Notes: generated from the letters alone by a model not told the origin. Counted from the stretch's first letter, positions 34,674 through 44,662 are shown. The stretch: 64,000 bases of DNA from JBBSDP01 sp038240605 (GCA_038240605.1 JBBSDP010000021.1:1-64000); one strand, 5' to 3'. Made by a program: numbers and translations.

Positions 34674-35387
34674 TTACCGATCGGTGGGCCGTGCGAACAG
34701 GGTATTCCTGAAAAGGACGCACAGAAGTACCAAAACTGTTGCTGCGACGAAGCGGCCCTTTATCGCGGCCTGCTGAAGATCCGAACTGATGTCCCGATAG
34801 CCGGAAAGATATCCCAGCACAAGAAGCATGAGCAGGAGCGCCGTCGCAATGGGGATCAGACGGCGATTGCCTGAAGAGACGATCAACAACAGGGGGATCG
34901 GATAGAGGCAAGCTGGATTGATGTACGACGGGAGGACGAGGTCGATCGCGGCAACCAGGCCGGTGAATATGACCGCAATCAGCAACCATCCGAGGGTGAG
35001 GAGGGAGTCAATGTCGTCGTTGAGGCCGTCGATCGCATAAGAGAGACGCGGCTGACGGAAATCATGCAGCAGAATCGTGACGGTGCAGAGACCGACGATC
35101 AGAAAAGATCTATTAATGATCCCAACGTAGGTATATGTCCAATCCACTTGGACGGTAAAGGGCTTAACAAACGGAGCGATCAGCGAGAGGATCGAAGCAA
35201 GAATGACAAGTCGCCAAAGGCTCGTCCGAGGCCGGAACCAAGCCGAAGCAGCGAGCGGGACATAATACAGGGTTGCGAGATTGAAGGGGACAAAGACGTC
35301 GACGGCCGCAATCGCCAGGACGGCGAGAATGGTGCCCATTTGAAACATGGCATCGTAAGCCGGCAGTGGGTCATCCAGGTTTCGCAT
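34674..35387 (-). CDS. Small membrane protein with two repeated units
   Basis: A 237-residue hydrophobic protein with about seven membrane segments. Two similar units are visible, AAVDVFVPFNLATLYYVPLA and AAIDLVLPSYINPACLYPIP, each followed by more helices, indicating internal duplication. The pattern (Asp, then Leu-Tyr-Pro) recalls the membrane sensor domains of some histidine kinases, but no catalytic domain is attached. The ATG at 35387 is preferred over an earlier in-frame start at 35411. It is convergent with the GT87 gene. Function not recognised. Confidence 0.6.
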   Translation of the reverse strand: MRNLDDPLPAYDAMFQMGTILAVLAIAAVDVFVPFNLATLYYVPLAASAWFRPRTSLWRLVILASILSLIAPFVKPFTVQVDWTYTYVGIINRSFLIVGLCTVTILLHDFRQPRLSYAIDGLNDDIDSLLTLGWLLIAVIFTGLVAAIDLVLPSYINPACLYPIPLLLIVSSGNRRLIPIATALLLMLLVLGYLSGYRDISSDLQQAAIKGRFVAATVLVLLCVLFRNTLFARPTDR

Positions 35388-35915
35388 AGTGTTCACCGGC
35401 AACAATAGCACATATCGAGGCCGTACCTTGCCGTTTTCGATTCGAGGATCCTTAAGGGGAACTCCGCCAAATTGTCCAGTTTTGCCGCTTGCGCTTCAGA
35501 TCGCCTCCATGCGTTTCAATGGCCGCTGGCCGCACAGCGGGTTGGACCATCCCATAAAACATGCGCAAATATAAGGTTCCCGCGCGTTAGGGTCAACGGT
35601 CAACCCCACAAATTATTGTGTTCCAGGAATAAAAGCATCACCGCTGCGTCGAATCGGGGGTGGCACGTTGCGCGGGCGCGGGTTATCGGGCGCTCGAACT
35701 CACGTTCGTCAATAATGGTCTTATTGACACGGCGTTCAGTTTCGAAGAGATTTGACAACCATCCGCTGCGGTGAAAGTCACCCACTCGCGTCCATGTAGG
35801 ATGGATCAACAACGCTTCCCTCCGTTACACTGGCGTAACGGCCGCAAGATGTCGATTGACCGCCGGCTGGACGAGCCGATCGGAGGGTCGATTCGGCCAA
35901 TCCAGGTAGAGAGAG
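35388..35915. other. Gene-free spacer before the tandem glycosyltransferases
   Basis: No gene is supported here. TTGACA occurs at 35724-35729 and 35752-35757, but neither has a good -10 box at the right distance. A short palindrome CACAA-ATTA-TTGTG lies at about 35609-35622. The spacer separates two divergent genes and likely holds their promoters. Small open frames have no homology I can recognise. Confidence 0.5.
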
Positions 35916-37160
35916 ATGCAGCTGGTGACGAACGATCACTCAACATTGAAGCCGGCAAGGCCACTCGTGGCCGTGGTGTGTTCGGTTGATATTTCGATCG
36001 TAGCGCTGCTCCAAACGCAAATTCAGGCACTTGTCAAGGCAGGTTACGATGTGATGATCATATGTTCAGATGGCACGTCGATCGCGGGGCTTCGGGAGAA
36101 GGGCCTTGACATCTCGACTGTTACCATCACACGGAACATCACGCCAATTCTGGACTTTAAAGCTCTATTCAAACTCTACCGCATTTTCCGCCGTCGGCGT
36201 CCTACCTTAGTCCATACGCACACCCCCAAAGCAGCATTCCTGGGACAGCTTGCCGCGCTCGGGGCGCGAGTGCCTATCCGCGTCAACACCCTACACGGCC
36301 TTGTTTATCCCTATATGGCGGGAGTCCTGGGCAGGACAATGAAAGTGGTCGAATTGACTGCCTGTAGGCTGTCCCACCTGGTGCTAAGCCAGAGTCGCCT
36401 GGACGTAAAGACAATAACGGATGGTAAGTTTCTGTCACCCGACAGAATTGTCTGGATAGCGAATGGCATTGATCTGGAAAGGTTTGATCCACGCCGTTTC
36501 TCCGACCAGGACCGACATGCGCTTCGGAATGAGCTGGGAATTCCAGACCAGGCCTTCGTGATCGGAATCGTCGCCAGGATGGTTATCGAAAAGGGATTCC
36601 GCGAGCTGTTTGCGGCGTTCGCCAGGTTTAACCGGGAAGTGCCCAACTCTTATCTCGTGCACATCGGTCCGGTCGATCGAAGCAGGAGAGGCGAGATCAC
36701 GCCTTCGGATGCGGATTCAAGCATACTGGACAAATGTCGTTTTTTAGGTGAACGCTTTGACGTTGAGAAATACCTATCCATCATGGATGTTTTCTGCCTG
36801 CCAAGCTACCGGGAGGGGCTCCCTCGATCGGTGTTGGAGGCGAATGCCATGGGAGTGCCGGCTGTCGTTACGGATGTACGAGGATGCTCGGAAGTCGTAG
36901 AAGGCGGATTGAATGGGATACTGGTCGAGCCCCGAAAAGTTGATCCGCTCGTCAATGCGTTTCGTCGGCTGCATGGCGATACGCTTCTGCGTCAGCGAAT
37001 GTCTTCCGCGGCAGTCGAGCGCTCTCGCCAGCTGTTTAACGAAGAGTCCGTATTCAGGAAAATTATCGAGAGCTATTCCTCACTGTTGTCTGCCGCGGGA
37101 TTGCCTTTGCCCTGCGCGGCATCGGATGGCTCGCGCGACAGGTTGAAACAGGTTTCTTGA
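35916..37160 (+). CDS. Family 4 glycosyltransferase, first of a tandem pair
   Basis: A 414-residue GT-B protein. The acceptor domain has VHTHTPKAAFLGQLAALGAR and RVNTLHGL. The donor domain has ARMVIEKGFRELFAAF and MDVFCLPSYREGLPRSVLEA, with the E-x7-E in REGLPRSVLE. The gene at 37445 is collinear with it (THTPKAA, NTxHG, MDVFCLPSYREG, DxRGC), so this is a tandem duplication of moderate age. The start is ATG 35916, after an AGAGAG run. Donor and acceptor are unknown. Confidence 0.88.
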   Translation: MQLVTNDHSTLKPARPLVAVVCSVDISIVALLQTQIQALVKAGYDVMIICSDGTSIAGLREKGLDISTVTITRNITPILDFKALFKLYRIFRRRRPTLVHTHTPKAAFLGQLAALGARVPIRVNTLHGLVYPYMAGVLGRTMKVVELTACRLSHLVLSQSRLDVKTITDGKFLSPDRIVWIANGIDLERFDPRRFSDQDRHALRNELGIPDQAFVIGIVARMVIEKGFRELFAAFARFNREVPNSYLVHIGPVDRSRRGEITPSDADSSILDKCRFLGERFDVEKYLSIMDVFCLPSYREGLPRSVLEANAMGVPAVVTDVRGCSEVVEGGLNGILVEPRKVDPLVNAFRRLHGDTLLRQRMSSAAVERSRQLFNEESVFRKIIESYSSLLSAAGLPLPCAASDGSRDRLKQVS

Positions 37161-37444
37161 CGCATCGATCGCGCCGTGTGTTGGGCCGGGTTAGTTACAG
37201 GACGTGGACGCCGGAGGGAGTCTTGGGCAAGGAGTATGGCGGGCGTCCGATTGCTCGTGATTACAACAATGACATTTCGGCCGTCGGCTTGACAAAGGAT
37301 AGGCGGCATACGATACTAATGTCGACTTCACGTCATCGGGTTGAGTCGCCAGACGGGTAAAATTTGCGCACATCGGTGTATCCAGTGGGATCTGGTGAAG
37401 CTGTTCTGACGTTTGGACGACGCTACCGGGTGCACTCGGAAGCC

Positions 37445-38638
37445 ATGAAACCCATGCAGACCCGAGTTGCCGTTGTTACCTCAATTCCAACGACCATCCG
37501 GGCATTCCTATTGCCCCAGATCACTGCCTTGCGCCAGGCGGGGTTCGAAGTGTTTGGAGTATGTTCCGATGGGGAGGAGGTCGCGTCCCTCCAAAGCAAA
37601 GGGCTGCAGGTCATTACAATTCCCATACGCCGGTCATTTTCCATCGGGACCGATCTGTGCACCTTATTCCGATTATGGCGACTATTCCGCAAGGCCCGCG
37701 TTGACGTCGTTCACACCCATACCCCCAAGGCTGCTTTGCTGGGTCAGATCGCCGCGGCCCTGGCTCGCGTGCCCGTCCGCATCAACACGGTTCACGGGTT
37801 CTATTACATCGCATTTCCTCCAGGTCCTCGGCAATTTTTGTTTCGGTGGCTGGAGCTGGTGGCCTGCCGATTGGCCACCAAGGTGATCTGTGTCAGCAAA
37901 GAGGACGCGGAGACGATTGAACGCAGGGGCTGGATCTCGCCGGAACGCGTGTGCTGGATCGGGAATGGGATCGACCTGTCAAAATTCTGCGCAGCGAGAT
38001 TGTCACCCACCATTCGGGCGACCACCCGCGAGAAACTGGGGATTCCGGCCGATGCGTTCGTGGTGGGTGCGGTCTGCAGGCTGGTTCGCGAGAAGGGGGT
38101 CCAGGAACTGCTCGAAGCCTTCGCGCGTTTGCGATCGGTCGATCCCTCGGCATATCTCCTGCACGTTGGCCCCGCGGATTCGAGTCGAGGCGAAGGAGTC
38201 AGCACTCAGCGCGCGAAGGATCTGGGAATTGAAGCGTGTTCCCGATTTGTGGGGCACCGCGACGACATCCCGGAGCTGTTAGCGGCGATGGATGTGTTCT
38301 GCCTGCCGAGCTATCGCGAGGGATTTCCGGTTTCAGTTCTCGAAGCCTCGGCCATGGGACTTCCCGTGGTCGTTACGGATATCCGTGGGTGCCGTGAGGC
38401 CGTCACCGACGACGTCAATGGTTTGATCGTTCCGCCGCGGGAAGTGGAGCCTCTCGTCGTCGCGTTGAAACGTCTTCGATCGGACCCGTCGATGCGATCC
38501 CGGCTCGGAGCGGGGGGGAGAGAACGCGCTCGCGGGATGTTTGACCAGCGTCAAGCCGTTAAACAGGTGGTGGAGACCTACATTCAATTGGCAGGAAGCG
38601 AAAGAGTGCCGCAAAAACAACAGAGTGTTCCTGAATGA
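37445..38638 (+). CDS. Family 4 glycosyltransferase, second of a tandem pair
   Basis: A 397-residue GT-B protein, full-length paralogue of the gene at 35916. Signatures are VDVVHTHTPKAALLGQ, RINTVHGFYY, CRLVREKGVQELLEAF and MDVFCLPSYREGFPVSVLEA. ATG 37445 is preceded by CGGAAG. A 284-base spacer separates the two copies, with no recognisable gene. Divergence is enough that the two probably transfer different sugars, or act at different positions. Confidence 0.88.
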   Translation: MKPMQTRVAVVTSIPTTIRAFLLPQITALRQAGFEVFGVCSDGEEVASLQSKGLQVITIPIRRSFSIGTDLCTLFRLWRLFRKARVDVVHTHTPKAALLGQIAAALARVPVRINTVHGFYYIAFPPGPRQFLFRWLELVACRLATKVICVSKEDAETIERRGWISPERVCWIGNGIDLSKFCAARLSPTIRATTREKLGIPADAFVVGAVCRLVREKGVQELLEAFARLRSVDPSAYLLHVGPADSSRGEGVSTQRAKDLGIEACSRFVGHRDDIPELLAAMDVFCLPSYREGFPVSVLEASAMGLPVVVTDIRGCREAVTDDVNGLIVPPREVEPLVVALKRLRSDPSMRSRLGAGGRERARGMFDQRQAVKQVVETYIQLAGSERVPQKQQSVPE

Positions 38639-38699
38639 ATGAGCGGTACGGCATGCGATCGATGACGATGCGGGACGTCGCGCGGGAGCTGACCGCGGC

Positions 38700-39863
38700 A
38701 TGAAGATCCTCCAGCTCTTCAGCAACCCCGGCGTCGGTGGAACCGAATCGTTCGTCATCGGGCTTATCCCCAGGCTGCGGGAACTGGGCATCGACTGCCA
38801 CCTCGCCAACATGTGGGATGGCGGTGGAGAAGCCATTGAAATCTGCGCCCCGGCCGGCATTCCCTGCCACGCTCTGGAATTTGGCCGACGAAAGTTCCGA
38901 CCGAATGCGCCGTGGGCCCTTCGGCGGTTCCTGAAGTGCGAGAAGTTCGATCTCGTGATGGCATATGGCCTGCGGACGACGCTGCTGTTGCGCTATGCCG
39001 CCCGGTATCGCGGGCGGCCGGTGCTCGTTACCGGCCTGCGCGGGATGGACGCATGGCGGCGGCCGTACCACATCTGGGCGGACCGGCTCACCGATCGGTG
39101 GATGGACTACTACGTCGGCGTCAGCCGGGCGGTCTGCCGGGTGCACGTCCAGCGCGAGCGGGTGCCGCGAACGAAAATGCTCCACATCCCAAACGGGATC
39201 GACACGCGGTTCTTCCGCCGGGATGCGATGGCGTCCTGGCCGAGCCGGGAGGCGCTCAACCTGCCGCCGGAGCGGTTGTGCGTTACGGTCGGGAACTTGC
39301 GGGCCGTGAAAGGCTACCCGTTTCAGATGGACGTGGTCCAGCGCGTGCTGGGCGACGGGAAATACGGCGACGTACGGTTCGTCTGGGTGGGCGAAGGGCC
39401 TGACGAGCCGATGCTCAAGCAGATGGCCGCGGAGCGGGGACTCGGCGACCGCATCCTGATCTACGGCGCATCGCGCGACGTACGGCCGATCCTGTTTCAC
39501 GCGGAGCTGTTCTTCCTGTCGTCCAAAGAGGAAGGCATGCCGCGCGGCCTGATGGAGGCGATGGCCATGCGCCTCCCGGCGATGGCGACGAACGTCGGCG
39601 GTATCCCCGAGGTTGTACGTCACGGCATCGATGGATTGCTGGTCCCCTACGGCGACGTTGAAGCGGCCGCCGGGAACATGCGGATGCTGCTGGATTCAAC
39701 CGACCTTCGCGTTCAACTCGCCGGTAGCGCCGAGCGCCGGATCGTCGAACACTTCAGCTTCGACGCCGTCGCCCGGAAGTACGCCGATCTCTATGCCCGA
39801 CTTTCCAGAGGTGACAAGACAGCTACTGATGATTATGGCTTCGCGGCGGACGACCACGGCTAA
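38700..39863 (+). CDS. Family 4 glycosyltransferase
   Basis: A 387-residue GT-B protein. MKILQLFSNPGVGGTESFVI gives the acceptor-domain glycine loop. VGNLRAVKGYPFQMDVV and FLSSKEEGMPRGLMEAMAMR give the donor-domain basic residue and E-x7-E. It is visibly richer in G+C than the tandem pair just before it. It ends four bases before the stop of the opposite-strand asparagine synthase gene. Specificity unknown. Confidence 0.88.
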   Translation: MKILQLFSNPGVGGTESFVIGLIPRLRELGIDCHLANMWDGGGEAIEICAPAGIPCHALEFGRRKFRPNAPWALRRFLKCEKFDLVMAYGLRTTLLLRYAARYRGRPVLVTGLRGMDAWRRPYHIWADRLTDRWMDYYVGVSRAVCRVHVQRERVPRTKMLHIPNGIDTRFFRRDAMASWPSREALNLPPERLCVTVGNLRAVKGYPFQMDVVQRVLGDGKYGDVRFVWVGEGPDEPMLKQMAAERGLGDRILIYGASRDVRPILFHAELFFLSSKEEGMPRGLMEAMAMRLPAMATNVGGIPEVVRHGIDGLLVPYGDVEAAAGNMRMLLDSTDLRVQLAGSAERRIVEHFSFDAVARKYADLYARLSRGDKTATDDYGFAADDHG

Positions 39864-39867
39864 ACAC

Positions 39868-41760
39868 TCACGCGACCGTTGCGTGGACATCCGTGAACTG
39901 ACGAAACCAAAGCTCCAGGACAATCAGCGCCCAGATTCGATTGCCATGTCTCACTTTGCCCGTCTGATGTTCCCGCAAGAGCCGCTCCAGTCCTTCAGCC
40001 CGGAAAAGATTCCGCTTCAACGACCGCGGATCCAATAGAATCTCGCGCGCCCACTCCGCACGGCTCTCCCGGAACCACCGGTCCACTGGAATCGAGAAGC
40101 CTCTCTTTTTTCGGTACATGACTTCGCGGGGCAGTCGGCTCAGGAGGGCTTCTTTGAAGATCGCCTTCCCTTCGGATCCTTTCACTTTGAGGTTGACAGG
40201 AATGGTAGCGGCGAATTCCACGAGACATTGGTCGAGCAGGGGCGATCGCGCCTCGAGCGAAGCGGCCATCGATGCAATATCAACCTTCACCAGCAGGTCA
40301 TCCGGCAGATAAGTCTTGGCATCGATGTAAAGGGCCTGGTCAATTACTTCGTCGGCAGCCGCCGACCGAACGAAATTCCAAACAGGTGACTCCTTCCGGT
40401 GTTGCACGAACTGTGGATGGTAGAGCCACGACTTCTCCATCGAGCTGAAATACGCCTGCCAGTAGGTGAATCGTCCCCGACGCGGATGGCGGTAGCTCTC
40501 CAGGAAAATCGCGTTTCGGCGGGAGCGATCGGTCGGAAAGCGATCGTAAATCAATTGCGCTGGAAATGAAGCTAACTGCATCAGCGGGCGGAGCACGTCA
40601 TACGGGCGACTGCGCTGGAGCCAGATGTATTTCGAGTAACCGGCAAACGCCTCGTCGCCGCCGTCCCCATTGAGCGCGACGGTGACGTATCGACGAGTCG
40701 CCTCGGAGATGAGATAGGTGGCCAGTGCCGAGGAGTCCGCATACGGCTCCTCGAAGTGGTAGACGAGCTTGGGCAGCATGTCCATCTCGTCCGGCTCCAA
40801 AATGAGCTCGGTATGGTCGGTGCCGTACTGCTTCGCGACCATTCGCGCGAACGGAAGCTCATCAAACTGCTGGTCCGAGAAACCGACCGAGAAAGTCCTG
40901 ATCGGTTGCGCGCTCTGCCGAGCCATGCTGCTCACCACCGCCGACGAATCGACGCCCCCGGATAGAAATGCCCCAACGGGCACGTCCGCGAGCATTCGCA
41001 GTCGCACCGCCTCGTCAAGGTGCTGGAGGATCAGGTGATGCCACTCCTCCGGCGACTTACCATGATCCGGCTTATAGCGCAGATCCCAATACTCGTGAAT
41101 CTGCATCTGCCCTTTTTCCGAACAGGTGAGGTAGTGCGCAGCCGGCAGCTTGCGGATCTCCTTAAACCCGGTGTAAGGAGTGGGAACATATTGATGGGTC
41201 AGATAAAAGTCTATCGCGTCGTAATCGACCGACGTCGCAATCGATCGATCGGTGAGTATCGCCTTCAACTCCGAGGCGAAAATAATCTTGTGTTGATCAA
41301 CATAGTATTTGAGCGGCTTCTTGCCCAATCGATCGCGGGCAAGTATCAGGAGCCGTTTGCGACCGTCCCAGATCGCGAAGGCGAACATTCCCCGCAGCCG
41401 TTGCAGGCATCCTTCGATTCCCCACTCTTCGTATCCGTGGATAATGACCTGTGTATCCGATGTCCCTACGAATCGGTGCCCAGATCGTTCGAGTTCTTCA
41501 CGTAATACCTGGAAGTTATAAATCTCGCCATTGAAGACGATCCAGATGGTGCCGTCCTCGTTGCCCATCGGTTGGTGGCCGGTTGGGCTGAGATCGATGA
41601 TCGACAGTCGAGTCTGGGCCAGTCCGACCGGCCCATCGACATATATTCCGCGATCGTCAGGGCCCCTGTGCTGGAGGCACTGATTCATCGCCTCGAGTTC
41701 CCCGCGCAAGTCGGCGCTGAAACCCCCTTCGAAGGACATTTTTCCCATTATACCGCACAT
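39868..41760 (-). CDS. asnB: Asparagine synthase-like amidotransferase 2
   Basis: A 630-residue protein with the same two domains as the gene at 20735. It starts MCGIMGKMSF (Cys2 nucleophile), has FNGEIYN, and the PPi loop SGGVDSS at 267-273. The two copies differ enough to be old paralogues. Two such enzymes in one polysaccharide locus suggest either two amidated sugar acids or one polysaccharide and one housekeeping role. Its neighbour on the same strand, 85 bases upstream, is the second beta-helix protein. Confidence 0.9.
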   Translation of the reverse strand: MCGIMGKMSFEGGFSADLRGELEAMNQCLQHRGPDDRGIYVDGPVGLAQTRLSIIDLSPTGHQPMGNEDGTIWIVFNGEIYNFQVLREELERSGHRFVGTSDTQVIIHGYEEWGIEGCLQRLRGMFAFAIWDGRKRLLILARDRLGKKPLKYYVDQHKIIFASELKAILTDRSIATSVDYDAIDFYLTHQYVPTPYTGFKEIRKLPAAHYLTCSEKGQMQIHEYWDLRYKPDHGKSPEEWHHLILQHLDEAVRLRMLADVPVGAFLSGGVDSSAVVSSMARQSAQPIRTFSVGFSDQQFDELPFARMVAKQYGTDHTELILEPDEMDMLPKLVYHFEEPYADSSALATYLISEATRRYVTVALNGDGGDEAFAGYSKYIWLQRSRPYDVLRPLMQLASFPAQLIYDRFPTDRSRRNAIFLESYRHPRRGRFTYWQAYFSSMEKSWLYHPQFVQHRKESPVWNFVRSAAADEVIDQALYIDAKTYLPDDLLVKVDIASMAASLEARSPLLDQCLVEFAATIPVNLKVKGSEGKAIFKEALLSRLPREVMYRKKRGFSIPVDRWFRESRAEWAREILLDPRSLKRNLFRAEGLERLLREHQTGKVRHGNRIWALIVLELWFRQFTDVHATVA

Positions 41761-41845
41761 GTCTCGACGCTAACGCATCGCGTACGTTCGAGCAAGCCGT
41801 ACCCAGGATGGAACCGGAGAAGGGGTGTGTGGGGTCGTGACCGCT

Positions 41846-43186
41846 TCAGAATTGTCCGTCCTTGCCGCTTACCCCCTGGCGCCAATTGAGGCCGAGCAGG
41901 TCCTCTTTGGAAGCGACGATGGGTATCCAGGTCGGCTTCGGGACAGTGCTTCGTATGCTGTTCCACTCAATTGTCGTTTCACCTTTTCCGTACAAAGTAT
42001 GAATGCACGATCCGGGCGGATTCGCCCTGCCGGTGTCAACCAGGGCGTTACCCCGGATCGAGTGGTTCGAACCCTCCGCATAGATGCCGATATCATGGCA
42101 ATTGATGAGCGCGTTGCGTTCGCACGAGCTTCGGACGCCAGACAGAGCGATAGCAATTGCAGTACAGTCTTCAATCCGATTCTGGCTGATTGTTTCATCT
42201 GCTTGAGTCGCGTCTACCTCGACGATCCCCGACGCACATCCGGTGATGGAGTTCTGGGAAATTACAATTCCATGAGGATTCCGTTGTCCGACGATCTTCA
42301 CGCCGGTGACGTTGCAGGACGAAATAGTATTGCGACGGATTTCAATATCGTGATTCGCCCCGTTCGCGTCGTCAGGATTGGACTCGATGTCAATTCCGCT
42401 TTCCGGGCTGGTTCCCCTGGCATTGCGGATCATGCTGTCCTGAATCGTCACATGATTTGCCTGGATAATCGAGACGCAGTTACGAAAGGCGCCATCAATC
42501 GTGCACCCACGTACCGTTCCGTCGCGGCATGCAGTAGACGGGTCGGGAGGCTTCCAGGCCGATAAGTACAGTCCATCGCAAACTGCGTCCGTGATCTGAA
42601 GGCCCTCAACGACAAAATTACTACACCCGCAGAGGATCAGCGAGTGCGACGTTTCGCGACGGCCGCGCACCCGCGCATTGGCGTCAATGGAAAGGCCAGA
42701 CACGCTAAAATTGCCACAGTTGGTGATGATGATGACGTGCCCGCCGCCTTCCCGGATGCGATAGGTCCCGAGCGGTCGGATCGTGGCGCCCTTTCCTTCG
42801 ATCTGAAAATCAGCCAGCCCGTTCAGAGCGATCGGGCCACTCGTACGGTAGACGCCGGGAGGAAAGGAAAGCACGCCGCCGTGCGCGAAGGCGATGGCTT
42901 TAATGGCCCGTTGAATCGCGCCGGCATCATCCATTACGCCGTTGCCGGCGGCGCCAAACGTTTTCACGTCAAATCGCGGTCCCCGCGCCGGCCTCGATGA
43001 CGCCGGAACTGTGCTGGATTCGCCCGCCAGCGCAACCGTCTGTGGAAGTTCTGGAGGAAGAGGCCGATCGGGCCGAGGCTCCGAACTGATCGTGCGGGTT
43101 CCGCCGTATTGAATGTAGGCAATGACGCACGCGACCAACACGAATAAGGTCGCGAATCCCAGCAGTTGAAGAGGGCGCAATTTCAA
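41846..43186 (-). CDS. Membrane-anchored right-handed beta-helix protein
   Basis: A 446-residue protein with an N-terminal hydrophobic anchor (LLGFATLFVLVACVIAYIQY) and then a pectate-lyase-3-like helix from about residue 70 (FDVKTFGAAGNGVMDDAGAI). The N-rich coils and segments RGTSPESGIDIESN and TWIPIV align with the protein at 17791. It lacks the LEGRQLLSG motif and Thr/Pro linker. Start choice: TTG 43186 lies seven bases after AGGAG, while TTG 43192 is too close to it. Activity unknown; it may bind, trim or epimerise the polymer. Confidence 0.8.
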   Translation of the reverse strand: MKLRPLQLLGFATLFVLVACVIAYIQYGGTRTISSEPRPDRPLPPELPQTVALAGESSTVPASSRPARGPRFDVKTFGAAGNGVMDDAGAIQRAIKAIAFAHGGVLSFPPGVYRTSGPIALNGLADFQIEGKGATIRPLGTYRIREGGGHVIIITNCGNFSVSGLSIDANARVRGRRETSHSLILCGCSNFVVEGLQITDAVCDGLYLSAWKPPDPSTACRDGTVRGCTIDGAFRNCVSIIQANHVTIQDSMIRNARGTSPESGIDIESNPDDANGANHDIEIRRNTISSCNVTGVKIVGQRNPHGIVISQNSITGCASGIVEVDATQADETISQNRIEDCTAIAIALSGVRSSCERNALINCHDIGIYAEGSNHSIRGNALVDTGRANPPGSCIHTLYGKGETTIEWNSIRSTVPKPTWIPIVASKEDLLGLNWRQGVSGKDGQF

Positions 43187-43310
43187 ATCCAAGCTCCTGT
43201 GCCGCCCGTGTCAGTAACCGACAGCCAGCCGATGATCCGGGGCCTGGACGTCCAGCGACCGGGAGACGGAATGTCCGGCTTCTCGAATCTCAGGTCAAGA
43301 CACGGCTCCA

Positions 43311-43339
43311 TTCGGCAAATTATAGGAAGGCGGTATAAT
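43311..43339 (+). promoter_or_regulatory. Possible promoter of the LegC-type gene
   Basis: A perfect -10 TATAAT (43334-43339) lies 17 bases after TTCGGC (43311-43316), a poor -35. It is 117 bases before ATG 43456 and within the spacer between two divergent genes. Confidence 0.4.
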
Positions 43340-43455
43340 CGAGCGCTGTAAAAAACGGGCCGCTCGGCTCGCGACGACATCGGTATTCGACGGGCTGGGC
43401 GCTCATTTTCGAATTCGGGCGTTTGTCGCCCCGGCGGGTGCGAGAAAGAAGAGGC

Positions 43456-44640
43456 ATGTCAGACCAATCCTCAATCGACATCGAGCGCATCGTTCTCGCG
43501 GTTCGGCGGGCGACGGGTGCTTCCAACTCGCCCGTTCTTCTCCATGCGCCGCTATTCGCGGGCAATGAAATGTCTTATGTGAAACGTTGCATCGATACCG
43601 GCTGGGTTTCCTCCGCGGGGACGTATGTGACCGAATTCGAACGGAAACTGGAAGCGTTCACCGGCGCGCGACATGCCATTGCGGTGATGAATGGAACCGC
43701 GGCCCTGCATGTCGCGCTACTCCTGGCGGGCGTGGAACGGGGTGATGAAGTGTTGATGCCGTCGCTCACATTTGTGGCAACGGCGAACGCCTCATCGTTC
43801 TGCGGCGCAATTCCCCATTTCTGCGACGTAAGCCTTCGAACGCTTGGCCTGGATCCACTCGCCCTGTCCGCTCATCTCGATCGAACCGCCGAATTGCGGC
43901 CTGCGGGGTGCTTCAACCACCACTCCGGCCGCCGCATCGCGGCAATTGTTCCCATGCACACGTTCGGTCATTGCGTGGAGATGAATGAGGTCTTACAGCT
44001 CGCGGACAAATGGCAAATACCCGTAGTGGAAGATGCGGCTGAATCATTGGGATCCTACTATGGCGGCATCCATACGGGAACAATTGGAAAGTTGGGCGTG
44101 CTTAGCTTTAATGGAAATAAGACCATCACAACCGGGGGCGGCGGCGCGATTCTAACGAATGACGATTCGCTCGCTCGCCGGGCGAAGCACATCACCACAA
44201 CCGCGAAAGTGAATCATCCCTGGGAATACAGCCATGACGAAGTTGGCTTCAACTATCGCATGCCGAATATCAATGCCGCGCTCGGATGCGCGCAACTGGA
44301 ACAACTCGGCAGCTTCATCGAACGCAAGCGGACGCTCGCCGGGCGGTATTTTGAATGCTTCGAGGGAGTGAACGGAATTGCGGTGTTCAGGGAGCCGGCG
44401 GGCACGCGGAGCAATTATTGGCTCAATACGCTCATGTTGTCCGTCCCAAGCATCGAGGCGCGAAACCAATTGCTGACTGCCTTAGAGGACGCGAAGCTCC
44501 AGTCGCGGCCGATCTGGCGCCCGATGCATCAATTGCCGATGTATGCGACATGCCCTCGAATGGAGTTGAAGACTACCGAAGACCTGGCCTGCCGCGTGGT
44601 GAATGTTCCCAGTAGTGCCAGTCTGGTCTCAAGTGTGTAA
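43456..44640 (+). CDS. LegC-type PLP-dependent sugar aminotransferase
   Basis: A 394-residue DegT/DnrJ/EryC1-family aminotransferase. The opening HAPLFAGNEMSYVKRCIDTG followed by WVSSAG matches the LegC subgroup closely. The PLP Lys is K222 in FNGNKTITTGGGG; the Asp/Ala segment VVEDAAESLGS precedes it. LegC enzymes convert a 4-keto-6-deoxy UDP-HexNAc to the 4-amino sugar. ATG 43456 follows AGAAGAGG. The keto-sugar would come from the dehydratase at 48082 and the product would go to the fusion protein 22 bases downstream. No NeuB-type sialate synthase is present, so a nonulosonate end product is unlikely from this window alone. Confidence 0.9.
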   Translation: MSDQSSIDIERIVLAVRRATGASNSPVLLHAPLFAGNEMSYVKRCIDTGWVSSAGTYVTEFERKLEAFTGARHAIAVMNGTAALHVALLLAGVERGDEVLMPSLTFVATANASSFCGAIPHFCDVSLRTLGLDPLALSAHLDRTAELRPAGCFNHHSGRRIAAIVPMHTFGHCVEMNEVLQLADKWQIPVVEDAAESLGSYYGGIHTGTIGKLGVLSFNGNKTITTGGGGAILTNDDSLARRAKHITTTAKVNHPWEYSHDEVGFNYRMPNINAALGCAQLEQLGSFIERKRTLAGRYFECFEGVNGIAVFREPAGTRSNYWLNTLMLSVPSIEARNQLLTALEDAKLQSRPIWRPMHQLPMYATCPRMELKTTEDLACRVVNVPSSASLVSSV

Positions 44641-44662
44641 TATGATGCATGCGAGGTCTTAA

